This document shows, in pieces, positions 10,350-21,134 of a DNA stretch of 64,000 nucleotides. The position numbers and the translations under genes are program-made. The notes under the pieces are model-generated. The model did no database searches, was not told the origin of the DNA, and saw nothing but the letters and a program-made list of their open reading frames with translations. Source of the DNA: Cylicocyclus nassatus (Eukaryota; Nematoda; Chromadorea; Rhabditida; Strongylidae); NCBI GenBank assembly GCA_958299035.1, contig CATQJL010000112.1, positions 5,192,123-5,256,122 of the forward strand, read 5' to 3'. Every line of letters begins with the position of its first letter. The first letter of the stretch is position 1.

Positions 10350-11553
10350 AATGATCCACCAGCACGCATTCGTCCATATCGTGTTCCAGTAAAATATCAC
10401 GAAGAACTACAGAAACATGTAAATATGCTCTTGAAGTGCGGCGTAATGAAAGAGTCACATACTCCATGGGTGCATAATTTAGTTGTAGTGCATAAAAAGG
10501 ATAATTCTCTGCGCGTCTGTTTAGACATGCGCCGCCCAATTAATGAAGTAACTTAACACTTCCCGATCCTTATCCAATCCCTCGTATCGATGACGTGTTA
10601 GAGAAAATTGGGGGGAACAAGTACTAGACGACTCTAGACCTAGCTAGCGGGTACCTACAACTTCCACTAGATGACGAAAGTAGCTATAAATGCGGCGTAA
10701 TAACTGAGAATCGGGTGTATTAGATGACACACTTACCATTTGGCCTTAAGTCTGCTAGTAGTTACTTCGCTCGCATAATGACCCGCGTGTTGGGAGGTTT
10801 AGAGGATAATGTGCTTACATATATTGATGACATTCTAATCTATAGCAAAGACTTCCCATCACACCTTAGCGCCATCCGAAAAGTGTTAACCCGCTTGCGC
10901 GTCCACCTAAAAGCATCGCCGAAAAAGTGCGTCTTTGCCAGACATCAGATCACTTTCTTGGGGCATACGGTAAATATGCATAGCTATTCTCCTGCGGAGG
11001 CAAATACCCGATCCATAAGAGATTTTTCCACCCCGCGCAATGTCAAGGAAGTTAAGCGTTTTGTGGGCATGGTAGGATTCTTTCAGAAATTTATTCCAAA
11101 TTTTGCAAATATCGCTGAGCCGCTTACTTGGCTAACGCGTAAGAATAATAAATTCCAGTGGACCGACAAACAGGAAGCCGCCTTCGTAGAGTTTAGGGAC
11201 GCGTTATTGCAAAAACCCATCCTTGGGTACCTAAATTACGATAAACCGTTTCACATTTTTACGGATGTTAGTCAGGTAGCTCAAGCGGGCGTCCTAATGC
11301 AGGAGCACGAAACGGGGCCAAGTAAATACTATGCCATAGCATACTGTAGCCGCACCTTGGGCGATAGCGAGCGCGGCTGGCCCGCGGTACAAGTAGAACT
11401 AGGTGCGATTATATATGCGTTACGCCAATTCAAGCCATATATCTGCATGTCCGAAGTAGTCTTGCATAGTGATCACAAACCGCTAACATTTCTACTAAAT
11501 AAAAGCAAAACGCATGATAACCTAGCAAGGTGAATAATTACGTTGCAGAGCTA
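10350..11553 (+). pseudogene. Reverse transcriptase and RNase H segment of Ty3/Gypsy element
   Basis: Reverse-transcriptase similarity starts near 10350 (segment PWVHNLVVVHKKDNSLRVCL at 10463-10530), with stops between 10553 and 10720. An open stretch follows at 10724-11533 with MTHLPFGLKSA (motif C region), the catalytic YIDDIL at about 10819-10836, and FLGHTVN. RNase H follows: FHIFTDVSQVAQAGVLMQ with its Asp near 11260, then LHSDHKPLTFLL near 11465. A TGA at 11531-11533 replaces what is usually Trp after NLAR. The RT type (YIDDILIYSKD) is Ty3/Gypsy-like. The frameshifts show the element is inactive. Confidence 0.85.
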
Positions 11554-12575
11554 TTAGGTCATTCCGAAAGTAATTTTGCTTTTTTCAAACGGACGCCACA
11601 TGTGACGGAACAAACATCTTAAGGTGATCTTGGTAGCATTCGACGCAGCATTTCATCCTCTTTTTAACAGCTTTGGAATCTTTGCAGCTCAATTACTGGA
11701 CTTTCGGAAAACAACCAAAACCTGCGACCCATGCTTTTTGAGATTGTCAAGTTTCACAATTTTTCAAAACTTTCTTATCAATCCTCAGAAGGACTTCAAA
11801 TAACGATAAGATAGAGCAAACCTTATAGGATACAGCACAATTTTTTTCTCTTTTTCATGGGTCGCCGTAATTTTTTGAAAGATTTTTTACCAAAAGCATC
11901 GGATTTTGACAGGCCTATGTCAGTCACAATCGCATCAAACATCAGTAATTACTCGGAATTTGAAGCTTCCAAGGTGATTTATGACTTAATGTTGATTTTT
12001 TAAAGCAAATGAGAGCTTACGGATGCGAAATACTTAACTTAGAGAATTCGGGTACAGCCTTGGGCGCGTTCAAAAACATGAGTTATGACGATTTTATCCC
12101 CGAAAACTGAACAAATCGGAAACAAAAAACACCTATTAGAAAGAGGGGAGAAAGCTGCATTAAACACCTCCCGAGCTGCTCTCTCATTGATGTTCTACGA
12201 GATTTGAGTTGACCAAGTATGAAAATTGGTAGCATCAGTTGAAATTTTATTTAAAAAATTTGAGGAGGTATTTGAAGGAGAAAAAAAATTGACTTGTATC
12301 CTGTAAGGTTTGTTCTATCTAATCGTTACTTTATTTCCTTCTGAGGTTTGATATGAAGGTTTTGAAAAATTGTGAAACTTGACCACTTCAAAAAGCATGG
12401 GTCACAGGTTTTGAATATTTTCCGAAAGCTCAATGATTGAGCTGCGACGATTTTACCACTGTTAAAAAGAGGATGAAATGCTGCGTCGAATACTGCCAAG
12501 ATCTTCTAAAAAACACTTCTCCTTCAGATGTGGCGCCACTTTGAAAAAAGCGAAATTACTTTCGGAATGACCTAA
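11554..12575. mobile_element. 1022-bp mariner-like MITE splitting RNase H from integrase
   Basis: Ends are TTAGGTCATTCCGAAAGTAA and its reverse complement, flanked by TA at 11552-11553 and 12576-12577. The internal sequence is itself largely palindromic. A second copy of the same family, 1013 bp, is at 53558-54570 with its own TA pair. When the MITE is removed the retroelement frame joins between the codons at 11550 and 12578, in the conserved end of RNase H (VVHVKGEKNTVADALSRI after the join). Confidence 0.92.
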
Positions 12576-12577
12576 TA

Positions 12578-13926
12578 TAACATCAAAGTTGTACACGTAA
12601 AAGGCGAAAAGAATACGGTAGCCGACGCTTTATCGCGCATTTTCGAGGATAAAAGCGAAATCCCAGCAGTTAGGGACGAGTTGCAAAATATCATCGAATT
12701 CCCTGTTAGTTTACAAACATTCTGCTTAGCTACAGGTGTAAAAACCAAATCCTTACCATTTCCTAGAAAAACATTCGTCAAAGGTCTAGAACACGCTATC
12801 AACTTCGCAGATGAACAAGAATCTGACAATTTTCTAAGTTTAGTTTTCCAACTAAAAACTGCTGAAAATCTAGAGCCCTCTACTGACGAGCAAACAAAAA
12901 AAGAAGTATCAGAGATGGCAAACAAAACAGTTATAAAATCAGACAATTGCTTATATTACCAGTTTGAACGAAAAGACACGGTAAAACTACTTTTATTAGT
13001 ACCTCAGTCATTACGACATTTGCTATTTGAAGCCCACCATTCTAGCACACTTTCTGGAGGTCATGTCAGTTGGGCTTACAATCTATAGTGATATACAAAA
13101 ATGGTGCGAAAGCTGTCTCACATTTCAAATGCGCAGAAAACCTAAACTAGCATATAAAGAACAACTTGTTCCAGTTCACAGCGAAGCCGTTTTCGCCAAA
13201 GTTGGACTCGATTTATGCGGACCTCTCAAAACTACGGACAGAGGTAACAAGTACATTCTGAATATCGTCTGTTGGTTTACCAGGTACGTGATTTCTACAC
13301 CCTTGCCTGATGCAAAAGCAGTCACTATCGCCCATGCACTTTTCACAGAATGTGTTTTAAAATATGGTAAAATGACTGAACAACAAAAACTAGCTACACT
13401 GTATCATTCTATGGGTGATGGCGCAACAGAAAGAACACTATGGGGCATTTCAGGTCATGCTGTCAAAATTCATCAACGAAAAGCAAGAGGACTGGGGCCT
13501 ATTCGTACCCTATGTCACATTCTGTTACAATACCACCATCAACGAAGCGACAGGTAAGTCACCTTTCTTTCTAATGTTTGGTAGGGATCCAATTTTCACA
13601 ATAGACAGAATTTTGATGCCGCAAACACGCGTAAAAATGCCTAACTTTGACGAAACTTCAGAATATAAAGCGCAACTTATTTCTGCATTACATTTGGCTT
13701 GGTCTAGCGCAGCAGAACATGCGCGATCTTATAAGCAAAAAATGAAGGACCAGTAATAAGACCGCTAGACCAACGGAAATCAAAAAAGGGGATCGCGTTT
13801 TATTCCGTAATTACACCAACAAGCAAGAGTTGCCCAGAAAATTGTGTTTCCCCTGAATCGGTCAATTTAGGGTAGTAAAATTGGAACATCCTCATGCAGA
13901 AATTGTTAGTATCACTGCGCCGCAAT
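12578..13926 (+). pseudogene. Integrase segment of Ty3/Gypsy element
   Basis: It begins with the C-terminal end of RNase H (VADALSRI, 12618-12641). The zinc-binding domain shows a His pair near 13030-13045 and CESC near 13107-13118. The catalytic core has the first Asp in GLDLCGPL (13203-13226). The region where the second Asp should lie, between GKMTE and LYHSMG near 13372-13405, is shortened and lacks an Asp-Asn motif, so integrase could not be active. GATER and the downstream NEATGKSPFF region (13530-13575) are present in another frame. Similarity continues to 13926, where a hAT element interrupts it. Confidence 0.85.
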
Positions 13927-15243
13927 CATACCTTCGATAGTCTAGAGACAGGGCGTCAAAAGTGAAGGTTGTTTGAATATCTGACGTGATAACTAGTGAA
14001 GGTTGTTCAAAGAAGATCGGAGAAGAGAAAATGACATAAAACATATATAAAAAGCAAAAGAAATTGCTGGAAAACGCTGCAGTGAGGCTTGAAATCTTTC
14101 ATTTAGCGGCTTTCAAGGTGCAAGATTTCGCTTCAGGACCAGCAATTCGCAACACGGGGTTTTGATTTTTGATGCGTCCTTTGAATTTTTACCCCCGCAT
14201 TACCGTTCCTGTTTCCTGGGACGTTGTCTGGATTGTTGCGCTTATTGTTCTGAGCAACAATCGCCCAAGCTGGAGAAAAATCGATGCGAAAGCGCTAAAA
14301 CAGAACAAGGTAAAGAAAAACGCACTTTTTACGATTTTTCGCAAAAAATTCCACAATAATCGAAGAGATAGAGGCTGGGTGGTTGTCTGCATTATGAACA
14401 GAAGCAAGATCTATAGAATGCACGAAAAAACCGCGTGAAAAGAGGTGAACTAAAAGAAAAACAAGAGATTTTCGAAAACAAGGTTTTTGCCGGATTTCTC
14501 GTTCAAATCAAGAAATGTGATTTTGGGACGTTGTCAGCGTAAAAATAGAGATCAAGAGCTTCAAAACGATATATAGCTTGTCAAAATTGGATTCGAAACA
14601 GCGGAGAAAAGGGTACCAGAGCCAAATGCCCCGCGCCCCGCGTTTAGGGTAGCGAGGTAGCGCGCAGCGCGCGGAGACGCAGACGAGCAGCGGAGACAGA
14701 CCAGAGCCGACGGGGCATTTGGCTCTGGTCGTAGATCTCCGCGGGGTCTCAACGAAACCCTGTAGAATTATATATCATTCTGACCGTCATGACACGACGA
14801 GGAGAGCTGACAACACCCCAAGCTTTAAAAGCCACTTACTAACGAGATAGACCAGCATTTTCGTGCGCGACTCTTTGCGCACATTTAAGCGCAGTTTCTC
14901 GTTTCAATTCAACTCCAACAGCTTTACCAAACTTTTGAAACTTATTTTTGGTCAACTAAGAGGCTAACTGAGGAACGTTGTCCTGAATTATGAGGAAACT
15001 TTCACAGAAATTCTCTTTCCAAAAAGGCTTTAAAAAAGCATTTTCTCGGTTTCGCTGAGATATTCTTCAGATATTCTCTTTTATATTTAGTTCATTCACA
15101 TTCTTCCGATATAGTCAGGATAATAACATCCGGGGCGAAGCCCCGGATGACTTCTGTTTTTTCTCCCAGGTGAAGGTTGTGTCCCCCCATAACCCTCAAA
15201 GTGAAGGTTACCAGAGTATGTGGCTCTATGTATCGAGGGTATG
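13927..15243. mobile_element. hAT element, non-autonomous, copy 1 (1317 bp)
   Basis: The termini are CATACCTTCGATAG and, at the right, ...ATCGAGGGTATG. They are flanked by a perfect 8-bp target duplication GCCGCAAT (13919-13926 and 15244-15251), diagnostic of hAT. The subterminal motif GTGAAGGTTGT or a close variant occurs near both ends (about 13962, 14000, 15172, 15201). A GC-rich hairpin with 18-bp perfect arms lies at 14616-14633/14711-14728. No transposase is visible. A second copy is at 58501-59990. Confidence 0.92.
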
Positions 15244-16599
15244 GCCGCAATCAAAACCTCGTAAGGTACACCTAAACCAAAAGTAGTGGATTACATGGGC
15301 CCAGCATCCACGCTTCCAATGATACCAGAAGAAGAAAACTGCATAAAAGAAAATCCTGAGGAAGAAAATATAGGTTATGACCAGGGTTGAGCAAGAGGTC
15401 AGGCACAAGTCTTTCCAAAACGACCCCCCCCCCCAGAGAAAGTCCCTAAACGACCCCTCTGCTTCACCTCCAGGACCTCAGCCTGTGATAATTCGAAGAG
15501 ATCAGCCGTTTTTGAGAGGTTCTTGTTTTTTGGAGGTCTGTAGGTCGACTTTCTGCGATTGCACAGCGCACGCAACTTGACGGCAAGTTTTGGATTTTGG
15601 ATAGCCCTATTTTTAGAGCTATAATTCCCACAGGAGTGTATTGTTTGGCTCCAAATTTGCAGTATTGCAAGAAGAGGCTCTGAGTTCAATACTCATAGCA
15701 GAAATGGAGCGATTTTTAGATTTTGAAAACAAGTTAATCGGGTCAGGCGCAACCCCTCAAAAGCTCAGGCGGCCTGACCTTTTGTGGGGTTGCGCCTGAC
15801 CCGATTAACTTTATCATTGAAGAAGCTTTTTTATTCAAGTTTTATGTGAATCGCTAGCACAACCCTCGAAGATTCCACATTAAGTGTTTGGACTTGATTC
15901 GACTTGTTTCGGCCTTGTGGTAATCCGTGGAGTTGAAGCAGTCAGGCGAAAGAGGCGCCGGTCGGAATTTTGGCATTATTTCTTACTCCACTATTTGCAA
16001 GCGATACAAAGCGCGATTTTTAGCCTAGACTAGTAGGGAACAATACTTTGTTACGAGTACAAAAAAATTGACTTTTCTCACTTTTGAAAACAAGTTAATC
16101 ATGTTTGAAAATCACGCTTTTTAGTCGTTGAGAACACTAGATAATGCAGTAAATAATGGTTTGTAGGGCTCATAGAGGTAATTTGACGTGCTCGGAAATG
16201 ATACCCATTTCACACAGCAAGCTTCCTTGATGAATTCATAATATTTCAAGGTAGAAGATGAAGATTTGAGTTTTGGCCGAAACTTCGATTGTGGAATCAA
16301 TCAGTATGCTGTTTAAGACCGTTTATTCCTTCAGTACTAGTGAGGTCGCGATATCCACTAAACTAGCGCTTTTATTCCTTACCTTAATCGTAGTATCTCC
16401 TCAATCGAACGAATTCGATTCCTAATCACGACCCCCCCCCCCCCTCTGTCTTACCCCATTACGACCCCCCAGGTCGGGCGCGCCTGACCCCACGCTCAAC
16501 CCTGGTTATGACCACCCACCCACGACTCTCACAGAAATTACGCCAGTCGAGGAAGTAGAGTCTCACGGATACAATTTACGCTCTAGGAGAAATACATAA
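15244..16599 (+). pseudogene. C-terminal tail of Gypsy pol, split by a second hAT
   Basis: After the first hAT, pol resumes with the codons of the duplicated target (15244-15299). A one-base frame change lies near 15287, then an acidic segment (PMIPEEENCIKENPEEEN, about 15321-15375) follows up to the second hAT at 15382. Behind that hAT the frame continues from 16505 to a TAA at 16597-16599, ending HGYNLRSRRNT, a basic tail of the kind seen at the end of many retroelement pol proteins. That both hAT insertions interrupt the same reading frame is seen directly. Confidence 0.7.
15382..16504. mobile_element. hAT element with CAGGGTTGAGC ends (1123 bp)
   Basis: The terminal inverted repeat CAGGGTTGAGC is perfect over 11 bp. 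The element is flanked by an exact 8-bp duplication GTTATGAC (15374-15381 and 16505-16512). Inside, C-rich tracts (15425-15434, 16432-16444) and a mirrored segment GGGTCAGGCGCAACCCC (15740-15800) are seen. It has no long ORF, so it is non-autonomous. Confidence 0.92.
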
Positions 16600-16924
16600 G
16601 ATATAACTGTACGAAAACATAGAAAAGTCGCAAACATTATTTGAGGAAAAAGCACCGTTTCAGATTTCCCAGGAACACGATGACGACGAATTTGATTGAT
16701 TTTTTTCTTTTTACACCATCAGCATTTTTTTTTCTCAAAGCACTCTTCCACTTCTCTAAGTCCTCGTTTTCACTAAGATTTAACATCATCGTTCTTTATA
16801 CATTTTCCGTTCGCTCATTTTCAAGTTCGCGATTTTCTCCATTTCTTTTGCTATGCTCACCGTCGCAAAATAACTCGTCATTACTTAAAAACCGCCAAAA
16901 TATCAGAATTTTGCATTCCAGATA

Positions 16925-17448
16925 ATGTCTGATTCTAATGCTCAAAACGATATTTCCATGGGCGTTACCTCGTCAGAGAAACCTGCGACAACAACCATCG
17001 TATCCGATCTTTGCGGTACGTGTTACTAAACTCGAATAATAGAATAGTGTAATAATAGAATAATGTTATTTCTTTCATTTTCTCTTCAAACGCGTTCTTT
17101 TCTTCACGGTGAATTTTAGCCTCTGAAACATCACAAAGTGATGTACATTTGGAGGAGGAAATGGATGACAAGGATGTGGAGACGTCCTTGACTACTCCTG
17201 ATGCAGATTCTCTAATGGCGGAATCGCAGGAGCCAGATCAGGTACAGCGGTCACCTCTCCGAAGGGACCCGCAAAACAAAAAGTACCCAATATTTGCGGA
17301 GATTCATCCTCGTCAGAGGACGAGCCCTGTTGTAGCAAGTTCATCACCGTAAAGGGATCAGCACCCAAAAACAACAAAAGAAGAGATCGTAGTTAACCCA
17401 GATCTCCTTCGAACTCGGGATAGTGAAGAAGCTTCACTTCCTACAAAG
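16925..17448 (+). pseudogene. Third ORF of the LTR element, 5' part (possibly spliced)
   Basis: An ATG at 16925 opens MSDSNAQNDISMGVTS. A good donor (G|GTACGT at 17016) and an acceptor (TTTTAG at 17114-17119) join in frame to ASETSQSDVHLEEEMDD, an acidic Ser/Thr-rich region, which runs to a stop at 17350-17352. Another frame from about 17300 (SSSEDEPCCSKF) reads on to 17396, so a frameshift is likely. The region occupies the place where env or another accessory ORF sits in LTR elements. No domain is recognised in it. Confidence 0.4.
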
Positions 17449-17958
17449 ATGTCGAAAATGAGCGCAGAGGTAGAAGGAGTGCTGGCTGAGTTAGTGGAGA
17501 ATACCTCTACACCTTCGGCGGTGGAAGAAACTTGGGCAGAACCGAAAAAGATCATTCACAGAAGAGATGATAACGAGCACAGGCATAGAGACGCCCATGC
17601 TCCAAGACAGTATGAGCACTTCGTTAACCATCCTTTTGCAGATCTTTTGAAGGGAAAACTGACAGGAGTCACCGGCGGAACCGTCGATAGCACCCAAGGA
17701 CCCGAAAGAGCACTCGTCATCCTATGCACGACACGAACTCAAATGGAAAGAAGGGACCTCGCTACATTCTTTTTCGACTCCAAGCGAATGAATGTGGCGT
17801 TGTCTCGAGGTAGAGACGGCCTCTCTATCGTGGGGTCAGTTACCTTTTTGCAGGACGTCGAGACGTGGTCAGCCGTGGTGCGCTGGTGCCAAGATGCCAG
17901 CGTGGTAACGGACCTCAACTTCTTCAACGACCGGTTTCGCCCCGTGATACGTCTTTGA
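17449..17958 (+). CDS. SF1 (UPF1-like) helicase C-terminal domain ORF, next to the 3' LTR
   Basis: A 169-codon ORF. The last ~110 residues carry SF1 helicase motif V (GTVDSTQGPERALVIL, 17674-17721) and motif VI with its arginine finger (MNVALSRGRDGLSIVGS, 17788-17838), as in the UPF1/DNA2 C-terminal RecA domain. The Walker A and B motifs of the first RecA domain are missing. The first ~60 residues are an unrelated Ser/Thr/Glu-rich and His/Arg-rich stretch, so this looks like a helicase with an internal deletion. It ends 21 bases before a polypurine tract and LTR start, which suggests that the helicase was carried by the LTR element (inference). It could instead be host sequence next to the element. 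Confidence 0.65.
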   Translation: MSKMSAEVEGVLAELVENTSTPSAVEETWAEPKKIIHRRDDNEHRHRDAHAPRQYEHFVNHPFADLLKGKLTGVTGGTVDSTQGPERALVILCTTRTQMERRDLATFFFDSKRMNVALSRGRDGLSIVGSVTFLQDVETWSAVVRWCQDASVVTDLNFFNDRFRPVIRL

Positions 17959-17979
17959 GTCCGAGGACGGACTCTTGTT

Positions 17980-17991
17980 AAAGGGGGGAGG
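17980..17991 (+). promoter_or_regulatory. Polypurine tract of the LTR element
   Basis: AAAGGGGGGAGG lies directly before TGTAAGATATTATC. A purine run ending in GG followed by TG is the standard plus-strand primer site at the 5' edge of a 3' LTR. It follows the helicase ORF stop (17956-17958) by 21 bases. Confidence 0.7.
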
Positions 17992-18498
17992 TGTAAGATA
18001 TTATCTGTATATATCCGGTATGTAATCCTACACTTATTACTTTCTTACATTATTACACTATTGCTGTATCATTCCATTCCCATAGGATTTGTTTACAGAT
18101 TGCCCGATGCCGATGCTCGCCAGACGCCGCCAGACAGAGAGGGAGGAGCGACTTCGAGACAGTGAGGAACGTACGACGACGGAGCCACCTCGTCTTCCAG
18201 CTCAGATCTCTTTATTCTGATTGTTCTGTTATTATTTGTTCTCCGCGATTATTTGTTGATCTTGTTTTGGTGCCATAAGGATAAAATTGTGTGTTAGAAG
18301 TTGTTTTTGGACATGTCCGAGGCTTAGTCATTATCTAATATGGTATCGATCATTAAAAAGGGTGAACGATATCCATAAGTTCAAACCTTCCATCATTAAT
18401 GTCCATTCTCTCATTTTCCGTGTTGTTTCGCTCGTGTGTTAAAGTTGGCATGCTAATGTTTATTTTTTGCAGCTATCAGCGTTTTTGGACGACTGATG
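17992..18498 (+). repeat. 3' LTR (start clear, end uncertain)
   Basis: It starts TGTAAGATATTATCTG after the polypurine tract. The matching 5' LTR was not found; it may lie in the assembly gap or have been lost, so the 3' end cannot be fixed by comparison and 18498 is only a guess. An ORF start near 18567 (18567-18642, MILSESMTIDHGDGDDDN) lies beyond it and may belong to other sequence. Confidence 0.5.
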
Positions 18499-18499
18499 T

Positions 18500-19400
18500 C
18501 CTTTTCACCGATGGATTCAAGAATAAAAGTAAATTGTTATATTTTGATAGTGCTTTTTGTTTTCTAGAATGATTCTTTCAGAATCCATGACGATCGATCA
18601 CGGGGACGGCGACGACGACAACGATGGCGAAATGGAAAGAAGGTTGGTGATTCTTTTTTTCTTGTTTTGTTGTTTATTTTTAATTTATTGTTTGTTATTG
18701 TATCGTTGTCATCGTTTGTTACTGTTTTTTGTTTATTTTGTTTATTGTTATTGCTTGTTGTTGTAATATATTGTTTGACTTGTTCCCATTTCTCAGCGGC
18801 ATGGTAACCCGAGACCAGGCCGTTGACTTGTAATAAACTTGCTTTAACATGTTTTGTAAAATTGTGAGATCCCTTGTGTAAATGAGAAAATGCTGTCGAC
18901 AGCTTAAAAATTTTATTATGTACAATATCTAAACAACTTTATCAGAAATGAAATGGGACATGGTTTGGCAATATCTAACTAAAACGCGCGTAGATTGACA
19001 TGCTTGAAAGAGTTCTGCGCGATGATGTTCCATATATTTTTCGATGCGCTGGCATAGAATAGTTTTTGGAAGTTCTAGATTTCTAAGCAAGGCTCATGTC
19101 ACATAAACCATGAGAACAAGCTTAAAGAACAGGAACTTTCCAAGTGGTGTACAATAGAATTGATTAGCAGAATATCTGCAGTCAGAATATGTTGATATCA
19201 TGTCAATCAGACGTAAATTGGACGAATAAGAGCAAAAATACCTTTCGAAAAGATAGTGGAAAGTGTTGGGCAGACAGCTCGTCCATTCTGGGCGGTGCGA
19301 AGCACGCACCGCATGCGCGCGCCTCGGTGACCGTGGAGTAGGCCTATTGTCGTTAGGTCAGAGCGGTTTTAAAGGGCACACACCCCGCATTCTCTAGAAT
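18500..19400. other. No recognisable gene
   Basis: T-rich stretches (18650-18770, GTTATTGTTTGTT-like) and AT-rich sequence; nothing identifiable. A GC-rich patch near 19285-19340 (GCGGTGCGAAGCACGCACCGC, an imperfect palindrome) precedes a possible ORF. Confidence 0.4.
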
Positions 19401-19451
19401 CCGACATGTGGTTCATCAACGTACTTTGTCGCTCTTCTGGTGTGCGTGTGT

Positions 19452-19695
19452 CATGGAAACTCCTTTTACGAAGTACGTCAATGAGCAGCTTTGTGAAAAT
19501 AGTATTGATAACAATATTTTAGCTCTGCAACCTGATCTGCAGAAAGGAACGAATAGTGACGATGGACTGTGTGTCAAACTGCCAACCTCTAGCAAGCCTA
19601 ATGATCAGAAAATTGAAATCGAGTTAGCAAATCAGATGAACCGTATAGGCGCTTGTATGCACAAGGCCTTGATACAAATAGTGATGAGAAAGTAG
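19452..19695 (+). CDS. Hypothetical short ORF
   Basis: An ATG at 19452 opens 80 codons beginning METPFTKYVNEQLCENS; an in-frame ATG lies further upstream at 19408. The composition is protein-like (Asn, Gln, Lys, Cys mixed), unlike surrounding AT-rich frames. A GC-rich patch and TTTTAAAG at 19368-19375 lie upstream and could act as a promoter. No family is recognised; it may be an exon of a longer gene or chance. Confidence 0.25.
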
Positions 19696-19818
19696 GCACA
19701 TAGTGCAGGCCCTGCGCAGGTAGCTTACGGGCAGGATGGATATCATTTTGAGGGTATACGTCAAGAGAATATTGTAAAATTGAACCTGGAATGACCGCTC
19801 CAGATAAGCCTAAATGGA

Positions 19819-20012
19819 GAAGGTATCTTGAGAGCGATTCATGATTGAAAGCTTGTAGACTCAACTTCAATCGTAAAATCCAACAACCACTATTTTTATG
19901 AGAATTCAAATGGAAATGAAGAAGGTATCTTGAGAGCGATTCATGATCGAAAGCTTGTAGATTCAACTTCAATCGTAAAATCCAACAACCACTATTTTTA
20001 TGAGAATTCAAA
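19819..20012. repeat. 102-bp direct duplication
   Basis: Two units start at 19819 and 19921, each beginning GAAGGTATCTTGAGAGCGAT and ending near ATGAGAATTCAAA. Only a few positions differ, so this is a fairly recent local duplication. Confidence 0.85.
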
Positions 20013-20019
20013 AAAGCTA

Positions 20020-20833
20020 ATTTTCAAAATTTTTGTATGAGACTTTCGAAGAAGCCCTGATAACCAGCAGAGAGTGCACACCTTTTGCCAACAGAAGCAA
20101 TTTTTTGTAGCTTTACGGCTTGTCTGAATTTCTACGATTTATTTTTTGAAGTGACCAAATTTTACAATCATCCTATTTTAACTTCGTAGAACATAAAATG
20201 TTGAACATTTCAGTCACCATTCGATGCAGAATTTTCTCCTCTTCCTAACACTTGGCTTTCTTTGCCGAGGCAGGCAAAATATGTGGGAAAAATCGCAGTA
20301 TTTTCCAATTTCAGAAGTGCGCACTGACGTAACCTATGTTTCAAAATCTTCATAATTTGAAGCGAAAATCGCTCATTTACTTTGTAATGGTGCAGTAGAA
20401 TAATCATGTGTTGAAACCTCAGTTTTCTTTAGTTTTTGCAGTGTTTGGTGCAATAACAGATCATGCTATTTTGCCAAAACACAAGATGTTTAGAAAGTTA
20501 TTTAGCAAAAATCTGAAAAAGCAGCTGAAAAAAAGAAAAAAAATTGCATAAGTTGGCAAAAGGTTTGCCCTATCTGCCGGTTATTAGGGCTCCTCCGAAA
20601 GTCACATACAAATTCTGAAAATTAGCGAAAGTTGGAGATGGTAAAAACAAGTGGTTGTAATTTCCAACAAATATCTTGTCACTATCGCAATGAAACACAG
20701 TGGGAGTTTGGCAGCTGAAAAGAGGAAGAAATTCTGCGTTGGATACATTTTGAAGCGTTTGTTTATCTTCATTCTAGCGTGTTTGCCGATGGATTGAAAA
20801 AACCGACAAAACTTTCGGACCCACCTAATATGT
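20020..20833. mobile_element. Fold-back mariner-like region
   Basis: The right end ...CGACAAAACTTTCGGACCCACCTAA (to 20829) is a mariner-type terminus like that at 52141/56018. Several segments are mirrored about a centre near 20470, for example GCAGAATTTTCTCCTCTT (20226-20243) with a counterpart near 20720-20737. A second pair, TATGAGACTTTCGAAGAAGCCC near 20035 and GGGCTCCTCCGAAAGTCACATA near 20587, indicates a nested or rearranged copy. Confidence 0.5.
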
Positions 20834-21134
20834 TTTGAAAGAAATTTTTTCTTTTGGCTGTAGATTTCATGGCGATAGAGCAAAGACGAAAATTTTCATA
20901 TTTGTTTCGCTTCTTTTCAGAGTACGCAACCACACAGCGAACAAAGATCTATGAAAACGAATATATGCCTGAAAAACTGGAAGAAAGGAGCTTTTGCATG
21001 ATATAAGCATTATTTGTGAAAAATGGTTTTTTCCTCCAAAATCGGCAATTCAAAAAAGGTATCGAAAACGGGTAGAACTTTTGAAACAACCCAATATTTT
21101 GTAGAGTCCTAGAAATATTGTCACTGGTCCATTC

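Noticed and set aside
14169..14438. ORF conserved between the two hAT copies (also 58867-59121)
   Set aside because: Differences fall on all codon positions, there is no transposase motif, and the other strand has equally 'conserved' frames over the GC hairpin. I could not show coding constraint.
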